A stretch of DNA of 64,000 nucleotides from NCBI GenBank assembly GCA_964351775.1, contig CAYGPQ010000002.1, positions 20,445 through 84,444 of the forward strand, written 5' to 3'. Below the pieces are notes generated by a model, which saw nothing but the letters and a program-made list of their open reading frames with translations, did no database searches and was not told where the DNA came from. The translations under genes were made by a program, and so were the position numbers. Of the stretch, positions 41,799 through 50,714 are shown in pieces (positions within the stretch are counted from its first letter, which is position 1; each line of letters starts with the position of its first letter). The DNA is from Kordia sp964351775. GTDB lineage: Bacteria > Bacteroidota > Bacteroidia > Flavobacteriales > Flavobacteriaceae.

Positions 41799-42545
41799 TT
41801 ATTTTTTATTCACTTCGTCAATATATTTTGCTAATGCCATTGTCATAGAAGGTGTTTCGGGTGTTGGAGCTTTGATGTCAACTCTTAATCCAGCTTCTGT
41901 GGTGGCTTCTATGGTAGAATTTCCAAACACTGCAATACGGGTTTCATTCTGTTTAAAGTCGGGAAAGTTTTCTAATAAAGATTTAATTCCAGATGGGCTA
42001 AAGAACACTAAAATGTCATAATACACATTGCGTAAATCAGACAAATCACTCACAACCGTTTTGTAAAATACACCACGATGCCACTTAATATTTAAAGAAT
42101 CAAGTGTTGCAGGCACATCAGGTTTTAAAGAATCAGAAGAAGGTAATAAAAACGCTTCATCTTTGTATTTCTTAATTAAGGGTGATAATTCTTGAAAAGT
42201 ACGTTTTCCAACATAAATTTTACGTTTTCTGTACACTACGTATTTCTGCAAATAGTAAGCTACTGCTTCTGACTGACAGAAATATTTCATAGTATCTGGA
42301 ACCTTAAAGCGCATTTCCTCCGCAACTCTGAAAAAGTGATCTACGGCATTTCTACTTGTCAGAATGATTGCAGTGAATTTTGTTAAGTCAATCTTTTGTT
42401 GTCTTACATCTCTAGCACTTACTCCTTCAACGTGTATAAACGGCCTGAAATCAATTTTCACCTTTTGCTTATCAATAAGCCTAGAATAAGGAGAATTTTC
42501 AATTTTTGGTTCCGGTTGAGAAACTAAAATAGTTTTTACTTTCAT
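41799..42545 (-). CDS. hemD: Uroporphyrinogen-III synthase
   Basis: This 248-residue protein has the two-lobed HemD pattern: ILVSQPEPKIENSPYSRL at the start, AIILTSRNAVDHFF in the first lobe, KYFCQSEAVAYYL at the hinge and DILVFFSPSGIKSL plus FGNSTIEATTEAGL in the second. It closes hydroxymethylbilane to uroporphyrinogen III for haem. HemD sequences diverge strongly, so support comes mainly from these blocks and from the adjacent DUF4271 gene, its usual flavobacterial neighbour. Confidence 0.9.
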   Translation of the reverse strand: MKVKTILVSQPEPKIENSPYSRLIDKQKVKIDFRPFIHVEGVSARDVRQQKIDLTKFTAIILTSRNAVDHFFRVAEEMRFKVPDTMKYFCQSEAVAYYLQKYVVYRKRKIYVGKRTFQELSPLIKKYKDEAFLLPSSDSLKPDVPATLDSLNIKWHRGVFYKTVVSDLSDLRNVYYDILVFFSPSGIKSLLENFPDFKQNETRIAVFGNSTIEATTEAGLRVDIKAPTPETPSMTMALAKYIDEVNKK

Positions 42546-42566
42546 AAACCTGTATTTAATGTTGCG

Positions 42567-43226
42567 TTACTTAATTAAAAATTTATAGATAACTAAATAG
42601 GGGGCAATTTCAAGTGCGCAAAGATACAAAATAAAATAAAACAACTTGTTGATAATCAATTTTTGATGATTCTTTAGTAAAAAAAATAATACAATGAGGT
42701 TATATAGGAAAAATATGAAAATTACTGAGAAAAATATAAACTTATTCCCTTCAAAGTAGTACACAAGAAGTAAGTTAATAGGAATTAAAATGATACCAAA
42801 TAGATTTCGAGTATTAATTTTATGAAAATTATAGGTATCTATATGATTTTCAATATCTAAAATTACCGCTACTATTTTTTCAATAATATATTTAATAATG
42901 ATAAAAAAGAGCAGAAAGGAGATAATCTTGACAAAAAGTAGCGGCGTATTGACCAAGTTTGGATGAAAAAAATTAGCTGCAACATAACTAAATATTGCAA
43001 ACGAAATGAGTTGAATGATGAATAAGGTAATTGTAAATCCGTTAATGATATGATCTTGCTTCGCTACAAATAGATTTTGATATTTATTAGAAACTAAAAA
43101 TGTTAAAAAGAACTCAAATTCTTTTCTAAAAACAAAACGTGTAAGCACGAGTAAACAAAAAGTAATCACGAAGAATAACGTGAACAGATCTTTAGAAATA
43201 ATCGTTCTTTCAATAGTTTGTAACAT
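42567..43226 (-). CDS. DUF4271 membrane protein
   Basis: This 219-residue very hydrophobic protein has about six to seven transmembrane helices and few conserved polar residues; two NxxR-type motifs lie in loops. DUF4271 proteins occur just upstream of hemD across Flavobacteriaceae, and the 21-base gap here suggests co-transcription. The function is unknown. Confidence 0.88.
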   Translation of the reverse strand: MLQTIERTIISKDLFTLFFVITFCLLVLTRFVFRKEFEFFLTFLVSNKYQNLFVAKQDHIINGFTITLFIIQLISFAIFSYVAANFFHPNLVNTPLLFVKIISFLLFFIIIKYIIEKIVAVILDIENHIDTYNFHKINTRNLFGIILIPINLLLVYYFEGNKFIFFSVIFIFFLYNLIVLFFLLKNHQKLIINKLFYFILYLCALEIAPYLVIYKFLIK

Positions 43227-43310
43227 TTGGTAAAATTAGCAAGTATGTTAAATAATACATAAAAAATTAGCACAAAATAATATACCTATTTTTAAAACTT
43301 ATAATTTGAT

Positions 43311-43318
43311 TACTTTTG
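43311..43318 (+). promoter_or_regulatory. -7 box of the glycosyltransferase operon
   Basis: TACTTTTG, 18 bases before the start codon. No good -33 element is seen. It lies in the divergent spacer between DUF4271 and the glycosyltransferase gene. Confidence 0.4.
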
Positions 43319-43336
43319 TTTGCATAATTTTAGCAG

Positions 43337-44074
43337 ATGTCAAACGCAATTGTTGTCATACCAACGTATAACGAGATTGAAAATATAGAAACCATCATTG
43401 AAGCAGTTTTTGCGCAAGAAAAGGCGTTTCATATTTTGGTGGTGGACGACAATTCTCCCGACGGAACGTATAAAGTAGTGTTGGAACTTCAAGAAAAGTA
43501 TTCAACACAACTATTTTTGGAACGAAGAAAAGCCAAAACAGGCTTGGGAACTGCTTATATTCATGGTTTTCAATGGGCTTTAGCACGTAATTATGAATAT
43601 ATTTTTGAAATGGATGCCGATTTTTCACATAATCCAGCGGATTTAATTCGTTTGTACAATGCGTGTGAATTAGATGGTGCAGACGTAGCTATCGGTTCGC
43701 GGTACGTAAAAGGTGTCAATGTGGTCAATTGGCCAATGAATCGGGTATTAATGTCGTATTTTGCCTCTAAATATGTGCGCTTCATCACAGGAATTCCAAT
43801 TCATGATACCACAGCAGGATTTGTATGCTATCGTAGAAAAGTGCTGGAAACCATCGGTCTAAAAAACATTAAATTTGTCGGCTATGCTTTCCAGATTGAA
43901 CTCAAATTCAAAGCATGGAAATTAGGATTCAATATCAAAGAAGTGTCGGTTATTTTTACCGATAGAACCAAAGGAGCATCTAAAATGGACAGTTCTATAT
44001 TTTCGGAAGCCGTTTTCGGAATTATTAAAATGAAAGTCAGAAGTATGTTTACAAAAAAGAAACACCATGCATAA
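43337..44074 (+). CDS. Polyprenol monophosphomannose synthase-like glycosyltransferase (GT2)
   Basis: This 245-residue GT-A fold enzyme starts VVIPTYNEIENIETII. It has the metal/nucleotide-binding D37-D38 in VVDDNSPDGT, a DxD-type EMDADFSHNP and the DTTAGFVCYRRKVLE acceptor block of dolichol/polyprenol-phosphate mannosyltransferases. No membrane domain follows, as in short Ppm-type enzymes. It likely makes a lipid-linked sugar for glycoprotein or envelope glycan assembly. Its last 8 bases overlap the next gene. Confidence 0.92.
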   Translation: MSNAIVVIPTYNEIENIETIIEAVFAQEKAFHILVVDDNSPDGTYKVVLELQEKYSTQLFLERRKAKTGLGTAYIHGFQWALARNYEYIFEMDADFSHNPADLIRLYNACELDGADVAIGSRYVKGVNVVNWPMNRVLMSYFASKYVRFITGIPIHDTTAGFVCYRRKVLETIGLKNIKFVGYAFQIELKFKAWKLGFNIKEVSVIFTDRTKGASKMDSSIFSEAVFGIIKMKVRSMFTKKKHHA

Positions 44075-45401
44075 AATACTAATAAAAAACGCAGAAATTG
44101 TGAGTGAAGCCGAAGTGAAAACGGCTGATATTTTAATTGAAGGCGAACGAATTTCTAAAATTGGAACACATCTTACCGACGAAGCCGATGAAGTAATTGA
44201 TGCTGCTGGAAAGTATGTTTTTCCAGGTGTTATTGACGATCAAGTACATTTTAGAGAACCAGGATTGACACACAAAGCGAACATTGCTACGGAATCCAGA
44301 GCGGCTATTGCTGGTGGAATTACGTCTTTTGTGGAAATGCCAAATACAAATCCGCAAACAACTACTATTGAGAAGTTAAATGAAAAGCTAACTATTGCCA
44401 AAGAAACGGCTTTTGCCAACTATTCTTTTATGTTTGGCGGCACCAATGATAATTTAGATGAAATCTTAAAAGTTGATCCAACACAAGTAGCAGGTTTAAA
44501 ACTATTTTTAGGTTCTTCCACAGGAAATATGTTGGTGGATGATGAAGCGGTTTTAGAAAAAATATTCTCAAGTACGGATATGGTCATTTCTGTGCATTGT
44601 GAAGATGAAGGCACGATTCGAAAGAATTTAGCCGAATACCAAGAGAAATATGGAGATGACATTCCTATGGAATTTCATCCAATCATACGAAGTGAAGAAG
44701 CTTGTTATTTATCGTCGTCTCGTGCCATTGCATTAGCAAAGAAAACAGGTGCACGTTTGCATGTTTTTCACTTATCTACAGGAAAAGAAACGGAATTATT
44801 TGACAATTCAATTCCGTTAGAAGAAAAGAAAATAACCTCAGAAGTTTGTATACATCATTTATGGTTTTCGGATGAAGATTACAAAGAAAAAGGCACACAC
44901 ATTAAGTGGAATCCTGCGGTAAAAACTGCTAATGACCGAGCGCAATTGTGGGAAGCATTGTTAGATGATCGAATTGACGTGATTGCCACCGATCATGCGC
45001 CACATACCTTGGAAGAAAAAAGCAATGTGTATACCAAAGCACCTTCTGGCGGACCGTTAGTGCAACATGCCTTAGTGGCAATGATTCAAGCGCACAAACA
45101 GGGAAAAATCTCGTTAGAGAAAATCGTCCAAAAAATGTGTCATAATCCTGCCAGACTCTTTCAAGTAAAGGACAGAGGTTTTATCAAAGAAGGATATTAC
45201 GCTGATTTGGTATTGGTTGATTTAGAGCAATCGCAAGAAGTTTCTCGAGAAAATGTGTTGTACAAATGTGGTTGGTCGCCATTTGAAGGCATCACCTTTG
45301 ATTCGACCATCACACATACCTTTGTCAATGGAAATTTAGCGTATGCAGAAGGCGTATTTTCTGAAAAGCGTCATGTAAAACAATTAGAATTTAACAGATG
45401 A
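44067..45401 (+). CDS. pyrC: Dihydroorotase
   Basis: This 444-residue cyclic amidohydrolase is in pyrimidine synthesis. Family blocks are PGVIDDQVHFREPGLTHK, AAIAGGITSFVEMPNT, the HVFHLST metal site and VIATDHAPHTLEEK. The usual first metal-binding H-x-H is Q59-x-H61 here, which I recall as common in Bacteroidota members. Overlap with both neighbours (8 and 4 bases) shows translational coupling. A function as hydantoinase-like enzyme is possible but less likely. Confidence 0.92.
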   Translation: MHKILIKNAEIVSEAEVKTADILIEGERISKIGTHLTDEADEVIDAAGKYVFPGVIDDQVHFREPGLTHKANIATESRAAIAGGITSFVEMPNTNPQTTTIEKLNEKLTIAKETAFANYSFMFGGTNDNLDEILKVDPTQVAGLKLFLGSSTGNMLVDDEAVLEKIFSSTDMVISVHCEDEGTIRKNLAEYQEKYGDDIPMEFHPIIRSEEACYLSSSRAIALAKKTGARLHVFHLSTGKETELFDNSIPLEEKKITSEVCIHHLWFSDEDYKEKGTHIKWNPAVKTANDRAQLWEALLDDRIDVIATDHAPHTLEEKSNVYTKAPSGGPLVQHALVAMIQAHKQGKISLEKIVQKMCHNPARLFQVKDRGFIKEGYYADLVLVDLEQSQEVSRENVLYKCGWSPFEGITFDSTITHTFVNGNLAYAEGVFSEKRHVKQLEFNR

Positions 45402-45847
45402 AAAAATATATTTGGTGTTTACTAATTACATTTATTGCCGTTTCTTGTAGAGAAGCAGCAGTGCCAAAACCTGATAATTTATTGTCTAAGGAAAAAATGG
45501 CAGAAATTTTATACGATGTCACTTTGATCAATTCCGTTAAAGGTGTAAACAAACAAAAGTTGGAAGAAAGTTATATGCACTTAGATACGTATTTGTATCA
45601 AAAACATGAAACAGATAGTTTGCAATTTTTAAGCAGTAATAATTATTACGCAGCACATCCGATGAAGTATTTCGACATTTACGGAATGGTTGAAGCCAGA
45701 CTCCAAAAAGAACGGAAAGGTATTGATGAGGAGCTGAAAGCCGAACAAAAACGTAAAGATTCACTGAAAGAAGTAGAAAAGGCGGAGCGTAAAAAGAATG
45801 ACACCTTGCCAAAACCGAAGTTTGACTTGGTAGAGAAGAAGAAATAG
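45398..45847 (+). CDS. DUF4296 lipoprotein
   Basis: This 149-residue protein has a lipoprotein signal (FIAVSC, C17) and a helical body (KMAEILYDVTLINSVKG, SYMHLDTYLYQKHETDS), matching DUF4296. A long Lys/Glu-rich charged coil follows at residues 105-149. It overlaps dihydroorotase by ATGA. Its stop codon directly abuts the stop of the next, convergent gene with no bases between. Confidence 0.88.
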   Translation: MKKYIWCLLITFIAVSCREAAVPKPDNLLSKEKMAEILYDVTLINSVKGVNKQKLEESYMHLDTYLYQKHETDSLQFLSSNNYYAAHPMKYFDIYGMVEARLQKERKGIDEELKAEQKRKDSLKEVEKAERKKNDTLPKPKFDLVEKKK

Positions 45848-46417
45848 TTATTTTAAATATTTGATGTCTAAATAGCCTTTGGCAAAACTTACGTTGATGG
45901 TATCACCATCTTTTAAATTGTAGATGGAAGGAAGATTTTTTTCTTTTCGAGTTGCTTCAATTGTGTTTAATTTAGATTCCATAAATATTTGATCTAATAT
46001 ACCTTCTGGGCGTAAGCGTAAATCATTGGTTTTATCACGTGAAATTTTATATTCTTTGTGAAACGTTTCGGTGGTAAACCAAGTATTTACTATTAAATTT
46101 ATCTTTTTTACGGGACGTTTTAGCATCAAAAACAGCATTATATATAGCATTGCAAAAGCTCCTATACAACCAAAAAAACTCTTTATAGAACGTTCAACAA
46201 TACCCATATAAATAATTGAAATCAAACAAAATACAGCTAGGACGTAAGCGATGTACGTCCAAATATTATTTTCATACTGTATGATATCTATACGTAAATA
46301 TTTTCCCTTTAGGGAAGGCTCCAATAAAAACGAATCTAGAGAAAAAATGATCGCTATTGCTATCAAGGGAAATCCTATAGGCTTTATGTATTGAATCAAA
46401 TCGCGAAAAAAATTCAT
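45848..46417 (-). CDS. Hypothetical membrane protein
   Basis: This 189-residue protein has four hydrophobic segments (about residues 13-30, 50-70, 78-96 and perhaps the start of 97-110) in the first half. A soluble C-terminal part of about 85 residues includes a NLKDGDTINVSFAKGYLDIKYL strand pair. I recognise no family. It is one of two small leftward genes placed between the conserved dihydroorotase operon and the epimerase. Confidence 0.65.
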   Translation of the reverse strand: MNFFRDLIQYIKPIGFPLIAIAIIFSLDSFLLEPSLKGKYLRIDIIQYENNIWTYIAYVLAVFCLISIIYMGIVERSIKSFFGCIGAFAMLYIMLFLMLKRPVKKINLIVNTWFTTETFHKEYKISRDKTNDLRLRPEGILDQIFMESKLNTIEATRKEKNLPSIYNLKDGDTINVSFAKGYLDIKYLK

Positions 46418-46424
46418 TTTGAAT

Positions 46425-46487
46425 TATTGTTTTTTATACCTTTTACTCACATGTTCAATACTTTCCTCTACTATTGTGCATAGAATG
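46425..46487 (-). pseudogene. Remnant of the 3' end of an epimerase gene
   Basis: Read leftward, this spacer encodes VEESIEHVSKRYKKQ followed by a stop. The end of the epimerase gene at 47171-48175 encodes VEESIERVSERYEI. About 45 bases are alike at roughly 80% identity. There is no start codon or body. It is a duplicate tail left by insertion or recombination. Confidence 0.6.
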
Positions 46488-46498
46488 GACGATTTTTT

Positions 46499-47053
46499 CT
46501 AATCTAGGTACGCTTCATACGCTATTTCTTTTACCATTCCATTCTCAAATACGAAACTAAAAACTGACATTTGTTCTTCGTTGCCAATGCTAAGTATATC
46601 AGCGTTGATTTTGGTTTTGATAAGACGTTCAAAGCTTTCTTTCTTTGTGCCAATACCTATGGAGTCTAAAAACTTAAATTCCGCATTTGCGATGGTTGCT
46701 GCGTAAATTACTTCCTGATTTGCTGCTAGATACGAGTAAATTTTTGTGTTGTCAAAAGTCAGCGTTTTTATGGTGTCCTTAACGTTTTCATCGTGAGGAT
46801 TGGTTTCGAGAGTTAATTTTGATTCAAGTTTGGGACTTAGAACAATTTTGTCCAAATCAGCTTCTAGTAGCTTTAGTAAGCTATCGTTTTCAAAATACTG
46901 CTCTGATTTGGAAACAGCATCTTCCATTGAGTTTTTTGGTGTAACGTCTAATTCAGTTGTAGAATTTTGTTCAGTAGTTGTTGCTTTTGTAGTTTCTTTT
47001 TGTTTGCAAGAAACTAGTAGAATTCCGATTATAATTAGGATATAATTTTTCAT
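46499..47053 (-). CDS. Hypothetical lipoprotein
   Basis: This 184-residue protein starts at ATG 47053 (MKNYILIIIGILLVSC). This start is preferred because it begins right at a lipoprotein signal (C16), whereas the longer frame has none. A Thr/Asn-rich linker is followed by an alpha/beta domain of about 120 residues with no recognised family. It lies between the true 3' end of the epimerase and its remnant copy. Confidence 0.7.
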   Translation of the reverse strand: MKNYILIIIGILLVSCKQKETTKATTTEQNSTTELDVTPKNSMEDAVSKSEQYFENDSLLKLLEADLDKIVLSPKLESKLTLETNPHDENVKDTIKTLTFDNTKIYSYLAANQEVIYAATIANAEFKFLDSIGIGTKKESFERLIKTKINADILSIGNEEQMSVFSFVFENGMVKEIAYEAYLD

Positions 47054-47170
47054 AAGTTTATCAATGTATGTATATACGAAACTCCGTATATTTCTTTTAT
47101 TATCAGCCCTTTTAAGGTTTTTTTCTATTAAATTCAAAGTACACTTTTCTTTATCAAAATTATCAAAAAG

Positions 47171-48175
47171 TTATATTTCATAGCGTTCACTCACACGTTC
47201 AATGCTTTCTTCCACTGGCGTAAATGTAAAATTTAATGTGTTTTGAATCTTGCTACTATCAAAAAATGCTTGCGATTGTATCGATTTCGCGGTTTGCTTG
47301 GTCAACTTTCGGCGTTTGCTAGTGAAAAATTGTCGCCACCAATCCATTCGCCATGCAATTCCTAATAAAAACGAACTGGCTTCTTTTTCAGGCGGTTTTA
47401 CACCTAATGCTTTTGCGGTTATGTTTGTAAATTTTTCCAGCGTCCAATTTTCAGCAACCAAAATAAAACGTTCGTTTTTAATGTCGCTATTCATCAATTG
47501 AATCATCACGGAAACGACATCTTTTACATCTACATAACTTAAAATTCCTTTTGTGTAATATTTTAGTCCTTTTTTGATGGTTCTAAATAATGAACCACTT
47601 CCCGAACGCCAAAATCCAGCGCCTAAAATAATGGCAGGATTTACAATGACAACATCCAAACCTTCTTGTGAGCCGCGCCAAACTTCCATTTCCGAACCGT
47701 ATTTTGAAATGGCGTACACATTATTGTCCGCTTCTGGATTCCAGTGTGTTTCTTCTGTAATCGGAATGGTAGGATCTTCATTTTCGCCCACAGCCGCAAC
47801 CGAACTTACAAAACAGAGTTTTTTTACACCATATCCAATGGATAAATTGACAATATTGGCAGTTCCTTCAATATTAATCTTTCGCAACGCATCAAAATCT
47901 TTCGGATCAAACGAAATTAACGCCGCTACATGATATACATGTGTGACTTTAGGAAATACAGCTTCTAGCGTTGGAACATCCGTTACATCGGCTTTAAACC
48001 ATTCAATTTTATCAAAAGCATCCGTTGCATCGTCAAAATAATACGAAAACACTTTTTTGACCGCTTCCAGCTTATCAGGCGTTCTGTAAATTGCCTTTAT
48101 GCGCTGTTCGTTTTTTGCTAAATGCGCCAATAAATGCGCGCCAACCAAACCAGTTCCTCCAGTAACTAATATCAT
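47171..48175 (-). CDS. NAD-dependent epimerase/dehydratase (extended SDR)
   Basis: This 334-residue protein has the Rossmann motif TGGTGLVGAHL (residues 5-15), a VSSVAAVG strand and the catalytic Y-x3-K (VYAISKYGSE). The C-terminal half is the substrate-binding lobe. It belongs to the dihydroflavonol-reductase/steroid-dehydrogenase-like group of SDR proteins. The substrate is unknown. In related genomes this gene type is found beside the dihydroorotase operon. Confidence 0.9.
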   Translation of the reverse strand: MILVTGGTGLVGAHLLAHLAKNEQRIKAIYRTPDKLEAVKKVFSYYFDDATDAFDKIEWFKADVTDVPTLEAVFPKVTHVYHVAALISFDPKDFDALRKINIEGTANIVNLSIGYGVKKLCFVSSVAAVGENEDPTIPITEETHWNPEADNNVYAISKYGSEMEVWRGSQEGLDVVIVNPAIILGAGFWRSGSGSLFRTIKKGLKYYTKGILSYVDVKDVVSVMIQLMNSDIKNERFILVAENWTLEKFTNITAKALGVKPPEKEASSFLLGIAWRMDWWRQFFTSKRRKLTKQTAKSIQSQAFFDSSKIQNTLNFTFTPVEESIERVSERYEI

Positions 48176-48209
48176 GCTACTAAAATAAACTTTTTTCTTT
48201 TCACTTTTA

Positions 48210-48217
48210 TATCTTTG
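48210..48217 (+). promoter_or_regulatory. -7 box of tyrS
   Basis: TATCTTTG matches TAnnTTTG, 23 bases before the start codon. No convincing -33 element is seen. Confidence 0.4.
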
Positions 48218-48240
48218 CGAAGCTTAAAAAGAATATACAG

Positions 48241-49542
48241 ATGAATAGCAATTTAGTAGAAGAATTACGATGGAGAGGAATGATACACGATATCATGCCA
48301 GGAACAGAAGAACAATTGAACAAAGAAATGACGACTGCGTATATCGGATTTGATCCAACATCAGATTCATTACACATTGGAAGCTTGGTTCCTATTATTT
48401 TGTTGATGCACTTGTATAAGTCTGGACATAAGCCAATTGCATTAGTTGGTGGCGCTACAGGAATGATTGGTGATCCATCAGGAAAATCGGACGAACGTAA
48501 TTTGTTGACAGAAGATATTTTGAATCATAATGTCGCTGGAATTAAGCGTGTATTGTCTCGTTTTTTAGATTTTAATTCGAAGGAAGAAAACGCGCCAATT
48601 TTAGTTAATAACTACGATTGGATGAAAGATTTCTCTTTTATCGATTTTGCACGTGATGTTGGAAAACGAATTACGGTCAATTACATGATGGCAAAAGATT
48701 CTGTAAAGAAACGCGTTGGTGAAGAAGGCGCTGGAATGTCGTTTACCGAGTTTACCTACCAATTGATTCAAGGATACGATTTTTACCATTTACATAAAGA
48801 ACATAACTGTTTGTTGCAAATGGGCGGATCGGATCAATGGGGAAATATTACTACAGGAACCGAATTGGTGCGCAGAATGAACACGGAAGAAGCCGCCAAA
48901 GCATACGCTATGACCTGTCCGTTAATCACGAAAGCTGATGGAACCAAGTTTGGAAAAACGGCTGGCGGAAATATTTGGTTAGATGCAGATAAAACGTCGG
49001 TCTATAAATTTTACCAATTCTGGATTAATGCTTCGGATGAAGATGCTGAAAAGTATATTAAAATTTTTACGTTTTTAGATAAAGAAACCGTGGATACTTT
49101 AATTGCTGAGCATAACGAAGATCGAGGAAGATCGGCGTTACAAAAACGTTTGGCGGAAGAAGTAACGCTATTAGTACATGGTGAAGAAGCGTTGGAAAAT
49201 GCTCAAAAAGCAAGCGCGATTCTTTTTGGAAAATCAACTGCGGACGATTTGAAACAATTAGATGCACAAACTTTATTGGAAGTATTTGAAGGACTACCGC
49301 AAGCGGAAATTGACCGAGCTGATATCGAAGAAGGTTTGGATATGATTGCAGCATTATCAGCAAAGACAAGCTTTTTAGCTTCCAATGGAGAAGCGCGCAG
49401 AGCGTTAAAAGAAAACTCGGTTTCAGTAAATAAAACGAAAGTTACCGAAGATTATATCATTACTACGGACGATTTGATTAATGATAAATTTGTAACGATT
49501 CAACGTGGAAAAAAGAAAGATTTCTTGTTGATTGTGAAGTAA
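48241..49542 (+). CDS. tyrS: Tyrosyl-tRNA synthetase
   Basis: This 433-residue class I synthetase has FDPTSDSLHIGSLVP (H45-IGS) as the HIGH motif. TGMIGDPSGKSDER, LLQMGGSDQWGNI and KFGKTAGGNIWLD (KMSKS equivalent) are all as expected. A C-terminal S4-like RNA-binding domain runs from about residue 365 (ARRALKENSVSVNKTKV). The gene is single. Confidence 0.97.
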   Translation: MNSNLVEELRWRGMIHDIMPGTEEQLNKEMTTAYIGFDPTSDSLHIGSLVPIILLMHLYKSGHKPIALVGGATGMIGDPSGKSDERNLLTEDILNHNVAGIKRVLSRFLDFNSKEENAPILVNNYDWMKDFSFIDFARDVGKRITVNYMMAKDSVKKRVGEEGAGMSFTEFTYQLIQGYDFYHLHKEHNCLLQMGGSDQWGNITTGTELVRRMNTEEAAKAYAMTCPLITKADGTKFGKTAGGNIWLDADKTSVYKFYQFWINASDEDAEKYIKIFTFLDKETVDTLIAEHNEDRGRSALQKRLAEEVTLLVHGEEALENAQKASAILFGKSTADDLKQLDAQTLLEVFEGLPQAEIDRADIEEGLDMIAALSAKTSFLASNGEARRALKENSVSVNKTKVTEDYIITTDDLINDKFVTIQRGKKKDFLLIVK

Positions 49543-49610
49543 TTCAGTTTTCAGTTATCGGTTGACAGTTTTCAGTCAATTCTATTTCAACAGATAATTA
49601 ATATAAAAAT

Positions 49611-49649
49611 AGCCCTGAATATTGTGTAGTAGGACCAATATTCAGGGCT
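49611..49649. terminator. Hairpin between tyrS and the convergent acyltransferase gene
   Basis: A 14-bp perfect stem AGCCCTGAATATTG (49611-49624) pairs with 49636-49649 across an 11-nt loop. A T-rich run follows on the leftward side, so it mainly terminates the leftward gene. Confidence 0.7.
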
Positions 49650-49736
49650 TGAATTATTAAATAACTAAACTAATTTGAGATAAAAATCTCCATAAGAAAG
49701 TCGTTTTTGATTGGAAAACCTTTCAGTGTGAAGGTG

Positions 49737-50714
49737 TTAAAAAACCATTAAATTACAACCTCTGATATCCGAATGATCAAAACGACCGAGAATTTCAAAC
49801 GAGTTATCAACATGCACTTTTCCTAAATCTTGTGTTGCAATGAATGAACACGAGTTGATGTTTGCCAAATCGATGACATTAATTCCTCCCGATTTTCCGT
49901 TGGGTTGAATGGTTAAGGCGTCTTCAGGATCGCGTGCTAAGATTTTCATCCAAGGTGGCGTTTGAAAAATTCCATTTCCTTTAGAATATCCTTGTGAGAG
50001 CAATTCGGTCATGCCGTATTCGGAATGAATTTCGGTTACGCCAAAACCTTCACAGAGTTGTTGATGTAATTCTGCGCGAATGAGTTCTTTTCTGCGGCCT
50101 TTCATACCGCCAGTTTCCATGATGATGGTGTGTTTCAAGTGGAATTTTGATGCTTCAATTAAATCTAATAAGGCAAAAGAAACGCCAATTAATAACACTT
50201 TTTTTCCTGCTGTATCTAGTTTGATGAGTTGTGCCGTGAGTGCTTTTAAATCATGTAAATAAAAACCACTTTCCGAGTGTTTACTTCGCTTGATGAGGTC
50301 GTTTACCATATAGGTTAATGAAGAGCCGGTTCGTTCTAAATAATTAGGCAATAAAGCTAAAATCACATAGTCTTCAATGTTTCCATAGAAATGTGCAAAT
50401 CCTTTTAGATAGCTTTCTTCATAGATTGATATATCCGTGACAGGATGTTTGCTTGGCGTGCTTCCTGTAGTGCCAGAACTTGTAAATGTTTCCTGAATTG
50501 CATTGTTGTTGGAAACAATTGTATGAGATTTAAAGAATTCGATGGGAAGAAAAGGAATGTCTTGTATTTTTTTAATATCACTGGGATGAACGTACAATAA
50601 GTCACAAAATGAACGATAGGTTTGATTATTTTCAAATTGATGTTGGAACGTTTGAAATGCAAGTGCTTCAAAAGTTGCTTCATCGGAGATATTGAAAATA
50701 GTGTTGGAATTCAT
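49737..50714 (-). CDS. LuxE/PaaK-family acyl-protein synthetase-like protein
   Basis: This 325-residue protein has the adenylate-forming signature TSSGTTGSTPSKH near residue 79 and the YGMTELLSQGYSKG block typical of the LuxE / PaaK family, which activates carboxylic acids as acyl-AMP. The substrate is unknown. It starts at the ATG just after a 316-base spacer with paired repeats. Such a gene is common in Flavobacteriaceae with no lux genes around it, so a luminescence role is not implied. Confidence 0.85.
   Translation of the reverse strand: MNSNTIFNISDEATFEALAFQTFQHQFENNQTYRSFCDLLYVHPSDIKKIQDIPFLPIEFFKSHTIVSNNNAIQETFTSSGTTGSTPSKHPVTDISIYEESYLKGFAHFYGNIEDYVILALLPNYLERTGSSLTYMVNDLIKRSKHSESGFYLHDLKALTAQLIKLDTAGKKVLLIGVSFALLDLIEASKFHLKHTIIMETGGMKGRRKELIRAELHQQLCEGFGVTEIHSEYGMTELLSQGYSKGNGIFQTPPWMKILARDPEDALTIQPNGKSGGINVIDLANINSCSFIATQDLGKVHVDNSFEILGRFDHSDIRGCNLMVF

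Noticed and set aside
49737..50714. LuxE-like gene considered as part of a luminescence operon.
   Set aside because: No luxAB, luxC or luxD genes are nearby and LuxE/PaaK relatives are common in non-luminous Flavobacteriaceae.
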